DNA of 6,127 bases from Elusimicrobiota bacterium (lineage in GTDB: Bacteria > Elusimicrobiota > Elusimicrobia > Elusimicrobiales > Elusimicrobiaceae): NCBI GenBank assembly GCA_023393825.1, contig JAEXBW010000086.1, positions 1 through 6,127 of the forward strand. Reading direction: 5' to 3'. Both the position numbers and the translations under genes were made by a program. The notes beneath the pieces were generated by a model. The model did not search any database. It was not told where the DNA came from and saw only the letters and a list, made by a program, of their open reading frames with translations. Position 1 is the stretch's first letter; the number at the start of each line of letters is the position of its first letter. Shown piece after piece: positions 1 to 6,127 of the stretch.

Positions 1-143
1 CCGCAATGGAATCAGGCATGCCCCCCACAGGCGGCATGGGCATCGGTATAGACAGAATTACAATGATGCTTACGGGACAGGATTCCATAAGGGAAATCAT
101 CTTGTTCCCCACGCTTAAAAATCTGGAGAAATCGGACAAATAA
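1..143 (+). CDS. lysS: Lysyl-tRNA synthetase, class II, C-terminal fragment
   Basis: This is the last 46 codons of a gene whose start lies upstream of the window; the frame has its first full codon at base 3 and the stop TAA at 141-143. The enzyme is cytoplasmic and charges tRNA-Lys with lysine using ATP. The fragment carries class II motif 3: GMPPTGG at fragment residues 5-11, then GMGIGIDR at 11-18, whose arginine contacts ATP in the family, and then DSIREIILFPT. The GMPPTGG stretch leading into GxGxGxDR is typical of LysS; AspS and AsnS share the DR and FP parts but not that lead-in. The protein ends with a short charged tail (KNLEKSDK) just after the usual family end point. A strong hairpin follows 18 bases after the stop. 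The gene converges on uppP. The rest of the protein, including the anticodon-binding domain and motifs 1 and 2, cannot be seen. Confidence 0.93.
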   Translation, partial: AMESGMPPTGGMGIGIDRITMMLTGQDSIREIILFPTLKNLEKSDK

Positions 144-161
144 GCAAAAAGTTTTAAAAAC

Positions 162-198
162 AAAAAAAGAGCGTCGCCGAAAGGTAACGCTCTTTTTT
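162..198. terminator. Bidirectional intrinsic terminator between lysS and uppP
   Basis: The core stem pairs GAGCGT (169-174) with ACGCTC (187-192). An A-tract (163-168) faces a T-tract (193-198) and can extend the stem by six A-T pairs. Inside the loop, CC (177-178) and GG (183-184) can pair around a GAAA tetraloop (179-182), separated from the main stem by a C/A mismatch and a G-U wobble. Read on the plus strand, the hairpin is followed by six T residues and would stop lysS transcripts. Read on the minus strand, the A-tract becomes a T-tract and would stop uppP transcripts, whose stop codon lies about 19 bases before it. The convergent gene arrangement fits a shared terminator. Function is inferred from structure alone. 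Confidence 0.88.
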
Positions 199-216
199 AT
201 TTGCCGTAAAGCTGAA

Positions 217-1014
217 TTATTTTAAAAAGTATAAAGCAATAATAACCGCGCCCAAAGCAAGGCGGTAGTAAACAAAAATATTAAAGTTATGGGTTTGGAT
301 ATACTTCATAATAAATTTTATAACCAGCCAGCCGCCTATAAGCGCGGCTAAAAAACCGCAGATGAAAGGCGTATTAACTTCCGCCAAGGAAATATCTTTA
401 AGCTTTAAAACAGCCGCGCCCGCTATGATTGGGATAGAAAGTAAAAAGGATACTCTTGCGCTCTCCCGCCTGCCAAAACCAAGCAAAAGCGCTGCGGTTA
501 TGGTAACGCCAGAGCGGGAAACCCCCGGCATAATTGCAAAGGCCTGCGCCACGCCTATTAAAAGTAAGGGAAGTAAATTAAAAGTTTCCGTAGCTTTCTG
601 CCCAAGCTTTTCTTTTTTGGCGGCAAATTTATCCGCCACGTAAAGGAAAAGCGCAAAAAGCATAAGCATAAAAGCAATGGCAAGCGGACTGCGGAAAGCG
701 TGTTCCGCCGCGTCTTCCAAAAGATAGCCAGTAACGGCGGCGGGTATGGTGGCAAGGCCTATAAACCAAAATAATTTGCCGTCGTTACTCTTTGGCGCGG
801 TTAAACCTGCCTTGGTGATATTAAGCAAGTCTTTATAGAAATAGGCAATAACCGCAATTAAAGTGGCAAGGTGAAGCGCGACATCAAAACTGAGGCCCTG
901 GTAAGGCTCCCCCGCAAAAAACGGAAATAAAGCCAAATGGGCCGAGCTGGAAATGGGCAAAAACTCCCCCAAAGCCTGAAGAAGACCCAAAAACACCGCT
1001 GTCGCTACTGTCAT
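217..1014 (-). CDS. uppP: Undecaprenyl-diphosphatase (UppP/BacA family)
   Basis: A complete 265-residue integral membrane protein, close to the usual family length. The family hydrolyses undecaprenyl diphosphate to the monophosphate at the membrane. This regenerates the lipid carrier for peptidoglycan and other envelope polymers, and overexpression gives bacitracin resistance. Visible family signatures are the (E/Q)xxxE motif as Q13-A-L-G-E17 running into FLPISSSAH (18-26, with the conserved His26), and PGVSRSG at 163-169 with the key Arg167. Hydrophobic segments lie roughly at 41-60, 80-96, 111-127, 146-162, 187-203, 216-234 and 245-264, giving a multi-span protein. The start ATG (1014-1012) is supported by an AGGAG Shine-Dalgarno on the minus strand (1024-1020) with a 5-base spacer. 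Small departures from the common QGxTEF and SSSGH forms (Ala14, Gly16, Ala25) leave the acidic, histidine and arginine residues intact. It is transcribed divergently from addB and converges on lysS, so it is probably monocistronic. Confidence 0.95.
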   Translation of the reverse strand: MTVATAVFLGLLQALGEFLPISSSAHLALFPFFAGEPYQGLSFDVALHLATLIAVIAYFYKDLLNITKAGLTAPKSNDGKLFWFIGLATIPAAVTGYLLEDAAEHAFRSPLAIAFMLMLFALFLYVADKFAAKKEKLGQKATETFNLLPLLLIGVAQAFAIMPGVSRSGVTITAALLLGFGRRESARVSFLLSIPIIAGAAVLKLKDISLAEVNTPFICGFLAALIGGWLVIKFIMKYIQTHNFNIFVYYRLALGAVIIALYFLK

Positions 1015-1019
1015 ACAAA

Positions 1020-1024
1020 CTCCT
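1020..1024 (-). promoter_or_regulatory. Shine-Dalgarno site of uppP
   Basis: The minus strand reads AGGAG, then TTTGT, then ATG. The five-base spacing to the ATG at 1014-1012 is near optimal and fixes the uppP start. It also shows that this organism uses SD pairing for at least some genes, which makes the missing SD at addB noticeable. Confidence 0.85.
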
Positions 1025-1049
1025 TACCGAAAATATTAACGGGGTTACC

Positions 1050-1058
1050 TGCTATAAT
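1050..1058 (+). promoter_or_regulatory. Candidate extended -10 promoter for the addBA operon
   Basis: TGC-TATAAT (1050-1058) is a perfect sigma70-type -10 hexamer with the TGn extension. No convincing -35 hexamer sits 16-18 bases upstream, which is acceptable for extended -10 promoters. Transcription would begin near 1065, leaving a leader of roughly 15 bases before the addB ATG at 1080. A second TATAAT lies at 1074-1079 directly against the ATG, but it is too close to serve that start. The AT-rich block 1053-1079 also contains minus-strand TATAAT matches (1067-1062 and 1077-1072) that could drive uppP; no good -35 was found for them. The promoter is inferred from sequence only. Confidence 0.55.
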
Positions 1059-1079
1059 AAAATTATATATCATTATAAT

Positions 1080-4000
1080 ATGAATTTATTTTCCGGCCGA
1101 TACGCAGACCTTAAAGATACTTTTACCGACTTTATCAAAACGCTTAAGCAAAATCCGCTTGATAAGGTGCTTATCGTTTTGCCCTCGCAAAGGCTGGCGG
1201 CGGATTTAAAAAAGAATCTGGCGGAAAGTTTGGGCTGCGTAAGCGCGCTTTATTTTACGGATTTTACTCACCTTGCCGATAATATTAATTTGCACGGGCA
1301 GGGGCAGTATAAACCTTTGCAAAAAGCCTCCCCCCTGCAAAACTTTATAATAAAAAATATTTTGGAAGATTACGGACAAACCGCCAGCCGCGGCTACTGC
1401 GCCGCGCTTAAATCCGCCTTTTTGGACCTTTCTGGCGCATTGGCAACACCAGAAGACTTGCTTAACTTAGCGCAGGAGAGCGAAACTCTAAGCCAAGAGC
1501 AAAAGAAAGTCCTTACAACTTTATCCGTGTTCTACGAAAAATATTTAAAGCGCATACAAAACGACGCAACTTATACCTACGCGCAAATGTTTACGCACGC
1601 CGCGCAGGAGGCCGCGCAAAGCGCATATCTTAAACAATTTAAGCAGATAATTTTTTACGGCTCTTACGACTTTACGGGCTTGCAGCTGGAGCTTTTTAAC
1701 GCCGTGCGGGAAAGCTGCCACGTTACGGTATTTTTCCCTTACGAGCCTAATCCCGCGTGCAACTTTGCCAAAAAAGCTTACGAAGGTTATATGCTGGGCA
1801 AAGCCGCGCAAAGCGTAAAGATACCCGCGCCGCAAACGCCCATAAATACCTTTTGCCAAAACATTTTTAAAGCCGACGGGCGGGAAGTTGCCGACGCGGA
1901 TATAAAGATTATCAGCGTTTCGGGTACCGCGGCGGAAGTGCAAAGCGCGGCAAAAGAAATACTGCGGCTTAAAGAAGAGCAGGGTATAAATTTTGAGGAC
2001 ATTGCCCTTACCGCCCGCACGTTTGAGCCTTACCGCGGCGATATTTTAAATATACTTGAGCAAAACAGAATACCCGTCAACACAACTTTGGAAGTTCCTT
2101 TGCTGCAAGACCCTTTTGCGGCGTTTATCTTTAACCTGTTTAATTTGGAAAAGAATAACTTTTACAGGGACGATGTTTGCGCCGTTATCACCAGCCCGTA
2201 CTTTAAAGAGAGGGAGGATATTTGGCCTTCTTTGGTAAAGGGTATCGGTGTGAGCGCGGGCTTTCAGCAATGGGCGGACCTGCTGCCTTTAGCAAAGGAG
2301 CAGGACGCGGCGGGCAGGCTGCAGACATTTTTAAATAAGATAAAAAACAACTTGGAGCAGCTTAATTCCGTCGGCAATTTTGAGCAATTATCTCAGCTTG
2401 CGGGTGATATTATTAACACTTATGCTGATACGCAGGAGGCGCAAAAATCAGCCGCGCCCGCCCTGCAAAGCATTCTTAAATTTTTAGAGCAACTGACTCA
2501 GTTTAAAACCGTGCGCCCGATGGCAAAACGCGGCGAGTTTTTGGAAGAATTTACAGCGCTTATAAAAGAAGCAACTTTAAATAAAGTATCGCCCGCACAG
2601 CGCGGCGTTAACGCGGCAGATATAATGGCCCTGCGCGGACAAACTTTTAAAGCCGTAATAATAATGGGCCTTAACGAAGGCCTTTTGCCCGCGCAACCCG
2701 CGCATGACCCAGTGCTTAAGGACGAATACAGAAGCCTTATGCAAACATTGGGTTATCCTTTACACAAACGGGCGGACAGATACGACGAAGAAAAATTGCT
2801 TTTTTACTTTGCCCTCTCCGCCGCGCGGCAGAGCGCAACATTTATTTACCAACGCTCGGGCGAGGACGGCAAACCTAAAATACCGTCGCTTTATCTTACT
2901 CAGGCTATGCGCGTTATGGGGCAGGATTTAAACAAAAATAATTCCTTTGTTTTAAGCCGCCGCCCTGCGGAAAGTTACGCGCAATGGCCCGCCGTTTACC
3001 TTAATAAAACAGAGGCGCAGCTTTTAACCTGCTTAAGTTCCGCAAAAGATAAGCCGCTGCTTTTGGCGCAAACGGAAGAAGACGCTAAGGAATTTGATTT
3101 ACAAAATATAGCCGCCTCCGCCGCGTTAAACGCGCAGGCAAACCTTACGGGTTTTGACGGATTTATCGGCGCGGGAAGCAGCGTTGCGGCGGAACTTGAG
3201 GTAAGGGGAATATCGCCCAGCGATTTACAAAATTTATATAAATGCCCCGCAAGATATTTGTTTGACAAGATAACCTTGAAAGAAGAAGATATTCCTTTTG
3301 AGCGCGGCGCGCTTTCCCCCCTAAAAAAAGGAATACTTTACCATAAAATACTGGAAAACTTTTATAGCCACATTGCCAAAAATAATTTGTTTGATAAATT
3401 ATTTGCACAGGGCGCAAAAGACATTTTAAAACAATTTACAGACGAGCATTTAAACAAACAGAATTATAAGCAATACGGTATGTACCCCGTAGTGTGGGAT
3501 ATGACCGCGCGGGAAATGGAAGAATTTTTAAGCAATCTTGTAGCTAAAGATTTAGAAAATATACAGCAAAGCGGGCTTTACCCCGCGCTGTTTGAGTTGC
3601 GCAGAGATGCGGAAGTTTCTTTTGAAGGGCAAAGCGTAAAATTGCGCGGCACTTTGGACAGAGTGGACATATCAAAAGACGGCAAAAGCTATGCCATTAC
3701 CGACTATAAAACAAAGAAAGAAAGCGCAAGTATGGAAAAGGCGATATTTACAAAATCCGTTCTGCAACCGCCGCTTTATTTTGAAATGGCAAAGACTCTT
3801 CCCGAGCTTAAAGACGCCGCGCCGCAAAGTATGACGCTTTTGGGTATAGAAGCTGTTGGCAATGCCGCAAAAACTTTGCCCTACGACGAATATTTGGCCC
3901 TGCGCCCGCGCGTAAGCGCAATGCTGGCTTTTATATTAAGCCTGCTTAAGCAAGGTATTTTTATTATTAACCCGTGCGACGAAAGTTGCAAAAACTGCCG

Positions 4001-4097
4001 CTTTGAAAGCGCCTGCCGCAAGGCGCACACCGCCACGGCTAAACGTTGCAAAAACACTAAAGAAGCTAAGAAACTGAGAGAATATCATGCAGCCTAA
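1080..4097 (+). CDS. addB: AddB-like helicase-nuclease subunit with iron-sulfur PD-(D/E)XK nuclease domain
   Basis: A complete 1005-residue protein, somewhat shorter than Bacillus AddB (about 1160). AddB pairs with AddA to resect double-strand breaks in the cytoplasm for RecA-dependent repair. The N-terminal part is a degenerate superfamily 1 helicase fold: strand VLIVLPSQRLA at about 30-40, an IIFYGSYDFTGLQLELF block at about 190-206, SGTAAEVQSAAKEIL at about 281-295, and the late-motif region MALRGQTFKAVIIMGLNEG (516-534) followed by DRYDEEKLLFYFALSAAR (566-583). No Walker A GKT is present at the N terminus. The C-terminal nuclease shows GILYHKILE (751-759, His755), LDRVD (Asp860), DYKTK (875-879, Asp875 and Lys877) and QPPLY (896-900). 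Cys722 plus Cys970, Cys973 and Cys979 (C-x2-C-x5-C) match the AddB 4Fe-4S ligand pattern; Cys966 is extra. The ATG start is the first in frame, and the usual family N-terminal strand follows about 29 residues later, but no SD precedes it. It overlaps addA by 11 bp. RecC-like proteins lack this iron-sulfur nuclease arrangement, so AddB fits best. Confidence 0.9.
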   Translation: MNLFSGRYADLKDTFTDFIKTLKQNPLDKVLIVLPSQRLAADLKKNLAESLGCVSALYFTDFTHLADNINLHGQGQYKPLQKASPLQNFIIKNILEDYGQTASRGYCAALKSAFLDLSGALATPEDLLNLAQESETLSQEQKKVLTTLSVFYEKYLKRIQNDATYTYAQMFTHAAQEAAQSAYLKQFKQIIFYGSYDFTGLQLELFNAVRESCHVTVFFPYEPNPACNFAKKAYEGYMLGKAAQSVKIPAPQTPINTFCQNIFKADGREVADADIKIISVSGTAAEVQSAAKEILRLKEEQGINFEDIALTARTFEPYRGDILNILEQNRIPVNTTLEVPLLQDPFAAFIFNLFNLEKNNFYRDDVCAVITSPYFKEREDIWPSLVKGIGVSAGFQQWADLLPLAKEQDAAGRLQTFLNKIKNNLEQLNSVGNFEQLSQLAGDIINTYADTQEAQKSAAPALQSILKFLEQLTQFKTVRPMAKRGEFLEEFTALIKEATLNKVSPAQRGVNAADIMALRGQTFKAVIIMGLNEGLLPAQPAHDPVLKDEYRSLMQTLGYPLHKRADRYDEEKLLFYFALSAARQSATFIYQRSGEDGKPKIPSLYLTQAMRVMGQDLNKNNSFVLSRRPAESYAQWPAVYLNKTEAQLLTCLSSAKDKPLLLAQTEEDAKEFDLQNIAASAALNAQANLTGFDGFIGAGSSVAAELEVRGISPSDLQNLYKCPARYLFDKITLKEEDIPFERGALSPLKKGILYHKILENFYSHIAKNNLFDKLFAQGAKDILKQFTDEHLNKQNYKQYGMYPVVWDMTAREMEEFLSNLVAKDLENIQQSGLYPALFELRRDAEVSFEGQSVKLRGTLDRVDISKDGKSYAITDYKTKKESASMEKAIFTKSVLQPPLYFEMAKTLPELKDAAPQSMTLLGIEAVGNAAKTLPYDEYLALRPRVSAMLAFILSLLKQGIFIINPCDESCKNCRFESACRKAHTATAKRCKNTKEAKKLREYHAA
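4076..4081 (+). promoter_or_regulatory. Weak Shine-Dalgarno site of addA inside addB
   Basis: GAGAGA lies five bases upstream of the addA ATG (4087), within the last codons of addB. It is only a partial match to AGGAGG. Because the addB stop (4095-4097) is just past the addA start, ribosomes finishing addB could restart here, so a weak site is enough. The function is inferred from position. Confidence 0.45.
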
Positions 4098-6127
4098 AGA
4101 CCAACAGGACAGACTGACAGCCGCCATACCCTCCGCCCACAATATTATTGTGGAGGCGGGCGCGGGCACGGGCAAAACAACCCTGCTTACCGACAGGCTG
4201 TGCTACCTTATTTTAGGCAAAGATATACCGATAGATAAAATTATCGCGCTTACTTTTACGGAAAAGGCCGCGGCGGAAATAAAGATACGCCTGCTTGCCA
4301 AAATGCAGCGTATCATCAGCGATTTGGATAAGACGGAAAACAGAGAACCGGCCGCCGATATACTTTTAAATACTTTCGGCAAAACAAAGGAAGATTTACA
4401 AAAGGCCGTGCAGTCCTCCTTTGAACTTGCAGAGCGCGCGCAGATAAGCACAATACACAGTTTTTGTTTGCAGATACTTCGTAAATATCCTTTAGAGGCG
4501 GGACTTGCGCCGCAATGCCAAGCCGACGACGGCGTATTTGTGCAAAGTATTTTTGATAAAAAGTGGGACGCGTTTTTGGAGGGCCAGCTTACCTTTGATT
4601 CCCCCGCGCAGGAAGTGTGGAAAGAATTACTTTCAACATTTACCTTAGATGAGCTTAAAAATTTTGCTTTCACTCTTTTAACGCCCGCTTTAAATAATTA
4701 TCACCCTTTTGCCAATCTTGAAGAAATACAAAAATATTGCCTTGAGTGCGCAGACGAAGCGGAAAGGCTTTACAATCTTTACGCGCCCACCAAGAAGAGA
4801 GATATTGAAATAAGTTTAGAGCAAGCCGCGCTACGCCTTAAACAAAATGTTAACCTGCTAGGCACCAATATAAAAGAGCCTGCGCCTGAGGATATAAAGG
4901 AACCGTCCTCCTGCCCCAAAAACTGGCCGAAAGAAGATTTTGCCAAGGCAAAAGATTTAGTAGCTTTTGCCAATGATATTACGCCGCAAAAGCAGCTGCT
5001 TATAATGAAAGCATTTAATATTTTAAGCGGCCTAAAGCAGGAAGTGCACGAAGAGATTAGGAAAGAAAATATAATATCTTACGACGAGCTTATATACAAA
5101 ACAAAAGAACTTTTAAAGAATGTCCCAGCAGTGCGTGAGGAACTTAAAAAAGAATATAAGAGCATACTTATAGACGAGTTTCAGGATACGGACCCTGCGC
5201 AGGGCGAGATACTTTTATTGTTGGCGGAAGCCAAAGGCAGTTGCGCGCCAACTTGGGATAAAGTTATTTTAGAGGCAGGTAAATTGTTTGTAGTGGGCGA
5301 CCCTAAACAGTCTATATACCGCTTCCGCGGCGCGGATATTACCGCGTACGAAAAGTTTACTGACCAAATGGCTTTACAGGGTGCAAAAAAATGCTTTTTA
5401 AAGACAAACTTTAGAAGTTTACCAAACATAATAAACTTTGCAAACGCGTTTGGCGATAAAGCAATTAACGAGAAAAAGGGCATACAGCCAAAGTATATCC
5501 CAATAGAACCGGGCAGGACGGAAAGCGGCCCCAAAGTGCTTATAACCGCGGTGCAAAGCACGCAGGAAAGAACACCAATAGACCTTTACCGCCACAATCA
5601 GGCGCAGCAGATAGCGGCGTGGGTTAAAGATAATGCCTACAAAACCAAACTTGCCAACGGTAAACTGATGACATTTAAAGATATTGCCATACTGTTGCGC
5701 ACTGGTACATCGCTTGATATTTACACCGACGCTCTAAAACGCTTTGACATAAAATTTACCGTAGAAGAAACCAAAAACTTTTATACCGCGCAGGAAGTTT
5801 TGGATTTAATTAATATCCTTAAACTTTTAAATGACCCTAAAGATAAAACCGCGCTTTTAGGCGTACTAAGAAGCCCGTTTGCGCTACTTACCGACGGGGA
5901 AATTTTAACGCTTTCCAAAAATAATCAATTTAATATTTTTGCCGCGCCGGCAAACCAGCGTGCCGCGCAGATATATAAAATGCTTAAAGAACTTTACTAT
6001 AAAGCGGGTCGCCTGTGCGTGGAAGACCTTATTAACGAGATTATTTATAATACCGATTTTCTTGTTCTGCAAACGCTTGCGGCGCAAAAAGAGCAGACCA
6101 TAGCAAATATATTTAAGTTTATATCCG
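4087..6127 (+). CDS. addA: AddA-like UvrD/RecB-family helicase subunit, 3'-truncated by the window edge
   Basis: The reading frame stays open for 680 codons to the window end with no frameshift. AddA is the ATP-driven 3'-5' translocating helicase of AddAB and usually also carries a C-terminal nuclease domain. Superfamily 1 motifs appear in order: Q-motif region QQDRL (6-10), Walker A AGAGTGKTT (24-32), motif Ia ALTFTEKAAAEIK (54-66), STIHSFC (121-127), motif II Walker B LIDEFQDTD (361-369), motif III VVGDPKQSIYRFRGAD (402-417) and motif IV TNFRS (440-444). The region DIAILLRT (532-539) starts the second RecA-like half. All the ATPase residues visible so far are intact. The HSFC and DPKQSIYRFRGAD wording is typical of the AddA/RecB branch rather than of UvrD, PcrA or Rep. 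The family is usually about 1000-1250 residues, so motifs V and VI and any nuclease domain lie beyond 6127. The ATG at 4087 is chosen because Q-motif and Walker A spacing is normal from it. It overlaps addB by 11 bp, in the addB-addA order seen in Bacillus. Confidence 0.93.
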   Translation, partial: MQPKDQQDRLTAAIPSAHNIIVEAGAGTGKTTLLTDRLCYLILGKDIPIDKIIALTFTEKAAAEIKIRLLAKMQRIISDLDKTENREPAADILLNTFGKTKEDLQKAVQSSFELAERAQISTIHSFCLQILRKYPLEAGLAPQCQADDGVFVQSIFDKKWDAFLEGQLTFDSPAQEVWKELLSTFTLDELKNFAFTLLTPALNNYHPFANLEEIQKYCLECADEAERLYNLYAPTKKRDIEISLEQAALRLKQNVNLLGTNIKEPAPEDIKEPSSCPKNWPKEDFAKAKDLVAFANDITPQKQLLIMKAFNILSGLKQEVHEEIRKENIISYDELIYKTKELLKNVPAVREELKKEYKSILIDEFQDTDPAQGEILLLLAEAKGSCAPTWDKVILEAGKLFVVGDPKQSIYRFRGADITAYEKFTDQMALQGAKKCFLKTNFRSLPNIINFANAFGDKAINEKKGIQPKYIPIEPGRTESGPKVLITAVQSTQERTPIDLYRHNQAQQIAAWVKDNAYKTKLANGKLMTFKDIAILLRTGTSLDIYTDALKRFDIKFTVEETKNFYTAQEVLDLINILKLLNDPKDKTALLGVLRSPFALLTDGEILTLSKNNQFNIFAAPANQRAAQIYKMLKELYYKAGRLCVEDLINEIIYNTDFLVLQTLAAQKEQTIANIFKFIS

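Noticed and set aside
362..643. Plus-strand open frame of 93 codons opposite uppP
   Set aside because: It lies wholly antisense to a strongly supported membrane protein gene, resembles no family I know and has low-complexity Ser/Lys/Ala composition typical of an antisense shadow.
1074..1079. Second TATAAT hexamer on the plus strand next to the addB ATG
   Set aside because: Transcription from it would start inside the addB coding sequence, so it cannot serve this ATG. It is more easily explained by the AT-rich, self-complementary ATTATAAT sequence.
1015..1079. Possible SOS (LexA) operator upstream of the repair genes
   Set aside because: I looked for the enterobacterial CTG-N10-CAG and the Gram-positive CGAAC-N4-GTTCG forms and found neither in the spacer.
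1590..1630. Repeated GCCGCGCA-type words within addB
   Set aside because: They reflect frequent Ala-Ala-Gln/Ala codons in frame and have no regular period or spacing that would suggest a repeat element or recombination hotspot array.
4203..4673. Minus-strand open frame of 156 codons
   Set aside because: It is antisense to the helicase motifs of addA and rich in Ser, Cys and Leu as expected from reading the opposite strand. The plus-strand frame has clear Walker A and Ia motifs.
5181..5561. Minus-strand open frame of 126 codons
   Set aside because: It is antisense to addA helicase motifs II to IV, with no recognisable domain and no ribosome site argument in its favour.
1..6127. Mobile element, CRISPR array, tRNA or rRNA, or foreign island
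   Set aside because: No inverted-repeat ends, transposase or integrase motifs, regularly spaced repeats or cloverleaf were seen. Coding is continuous housekeeping and repair genes with similar codon style throughout.

Overview
The window is ordinary bacterial chromosome with four protein genes and almost no non-coding space. All four were recognised from conserved motifs. Layout: the 3' end of a class II lysyl-tRNA synthetase gene (lysS, + strand, ends 143); a hairpin that can terminate transcription from both sides (about 162-198); an undecaprenyl-diphosphatase gene on the minus strand (uppP, 217-1014); a 65-bp AT-rich divergent promoter region (1015-1079); and two plus-strand genes for an AddAB-type double-strand-break repair helicase-nuclease. 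The AddB-like subunit is complete (1080-4097). The AddA-like subunit begins inside the end of addB (4087) and stays open to the window edge, 680 codons in, so its last helicase motifs and any nuclease domain lie outside.

The genes fall into three units. lysS is translation housekeeping and converges on uppP, which recycles the lipid carrier for peptidoglycan and other envelope polymers. addB and addA overlap by 11 bp and should be co-transcribed and translationally coupled, as expected for two subunits of one heterodimer. AddAB resects DNA ends to prepare them for RecA-mediated recombination and degrades foreign linear DNA. There is no evident functional link between uppP and addBA; they share only the intergenic promoter region.

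The organism is a bacterium with moderate-to-low GC, dense gene packing, a peptidoglycan lipid cycle and AddAB rather than RecBCD. uppP has a clear Shine-Dalgarno sequence (AGGAG), so the lineage uses SD-dependent initiation for at least some genes. The protein and codon style (many GCG/GCC alanines beside AAA and TTT codons) reminds me of Elusimicrobiota-like Gram-negative lineages, but this is an impression and should not be taken as an assignment.

I found no new system, mobile element, CRISPR array, RNA gene or sign of transfer. The points most worth a second look are the AddB-like subunit, which keeps a full iron-sulfur nuclease domain but has no recognisable ATP-binding loop, and the addB start, which sits a short distance below an extended -10 promoter without a visible Shine-Dalgarno sequence.
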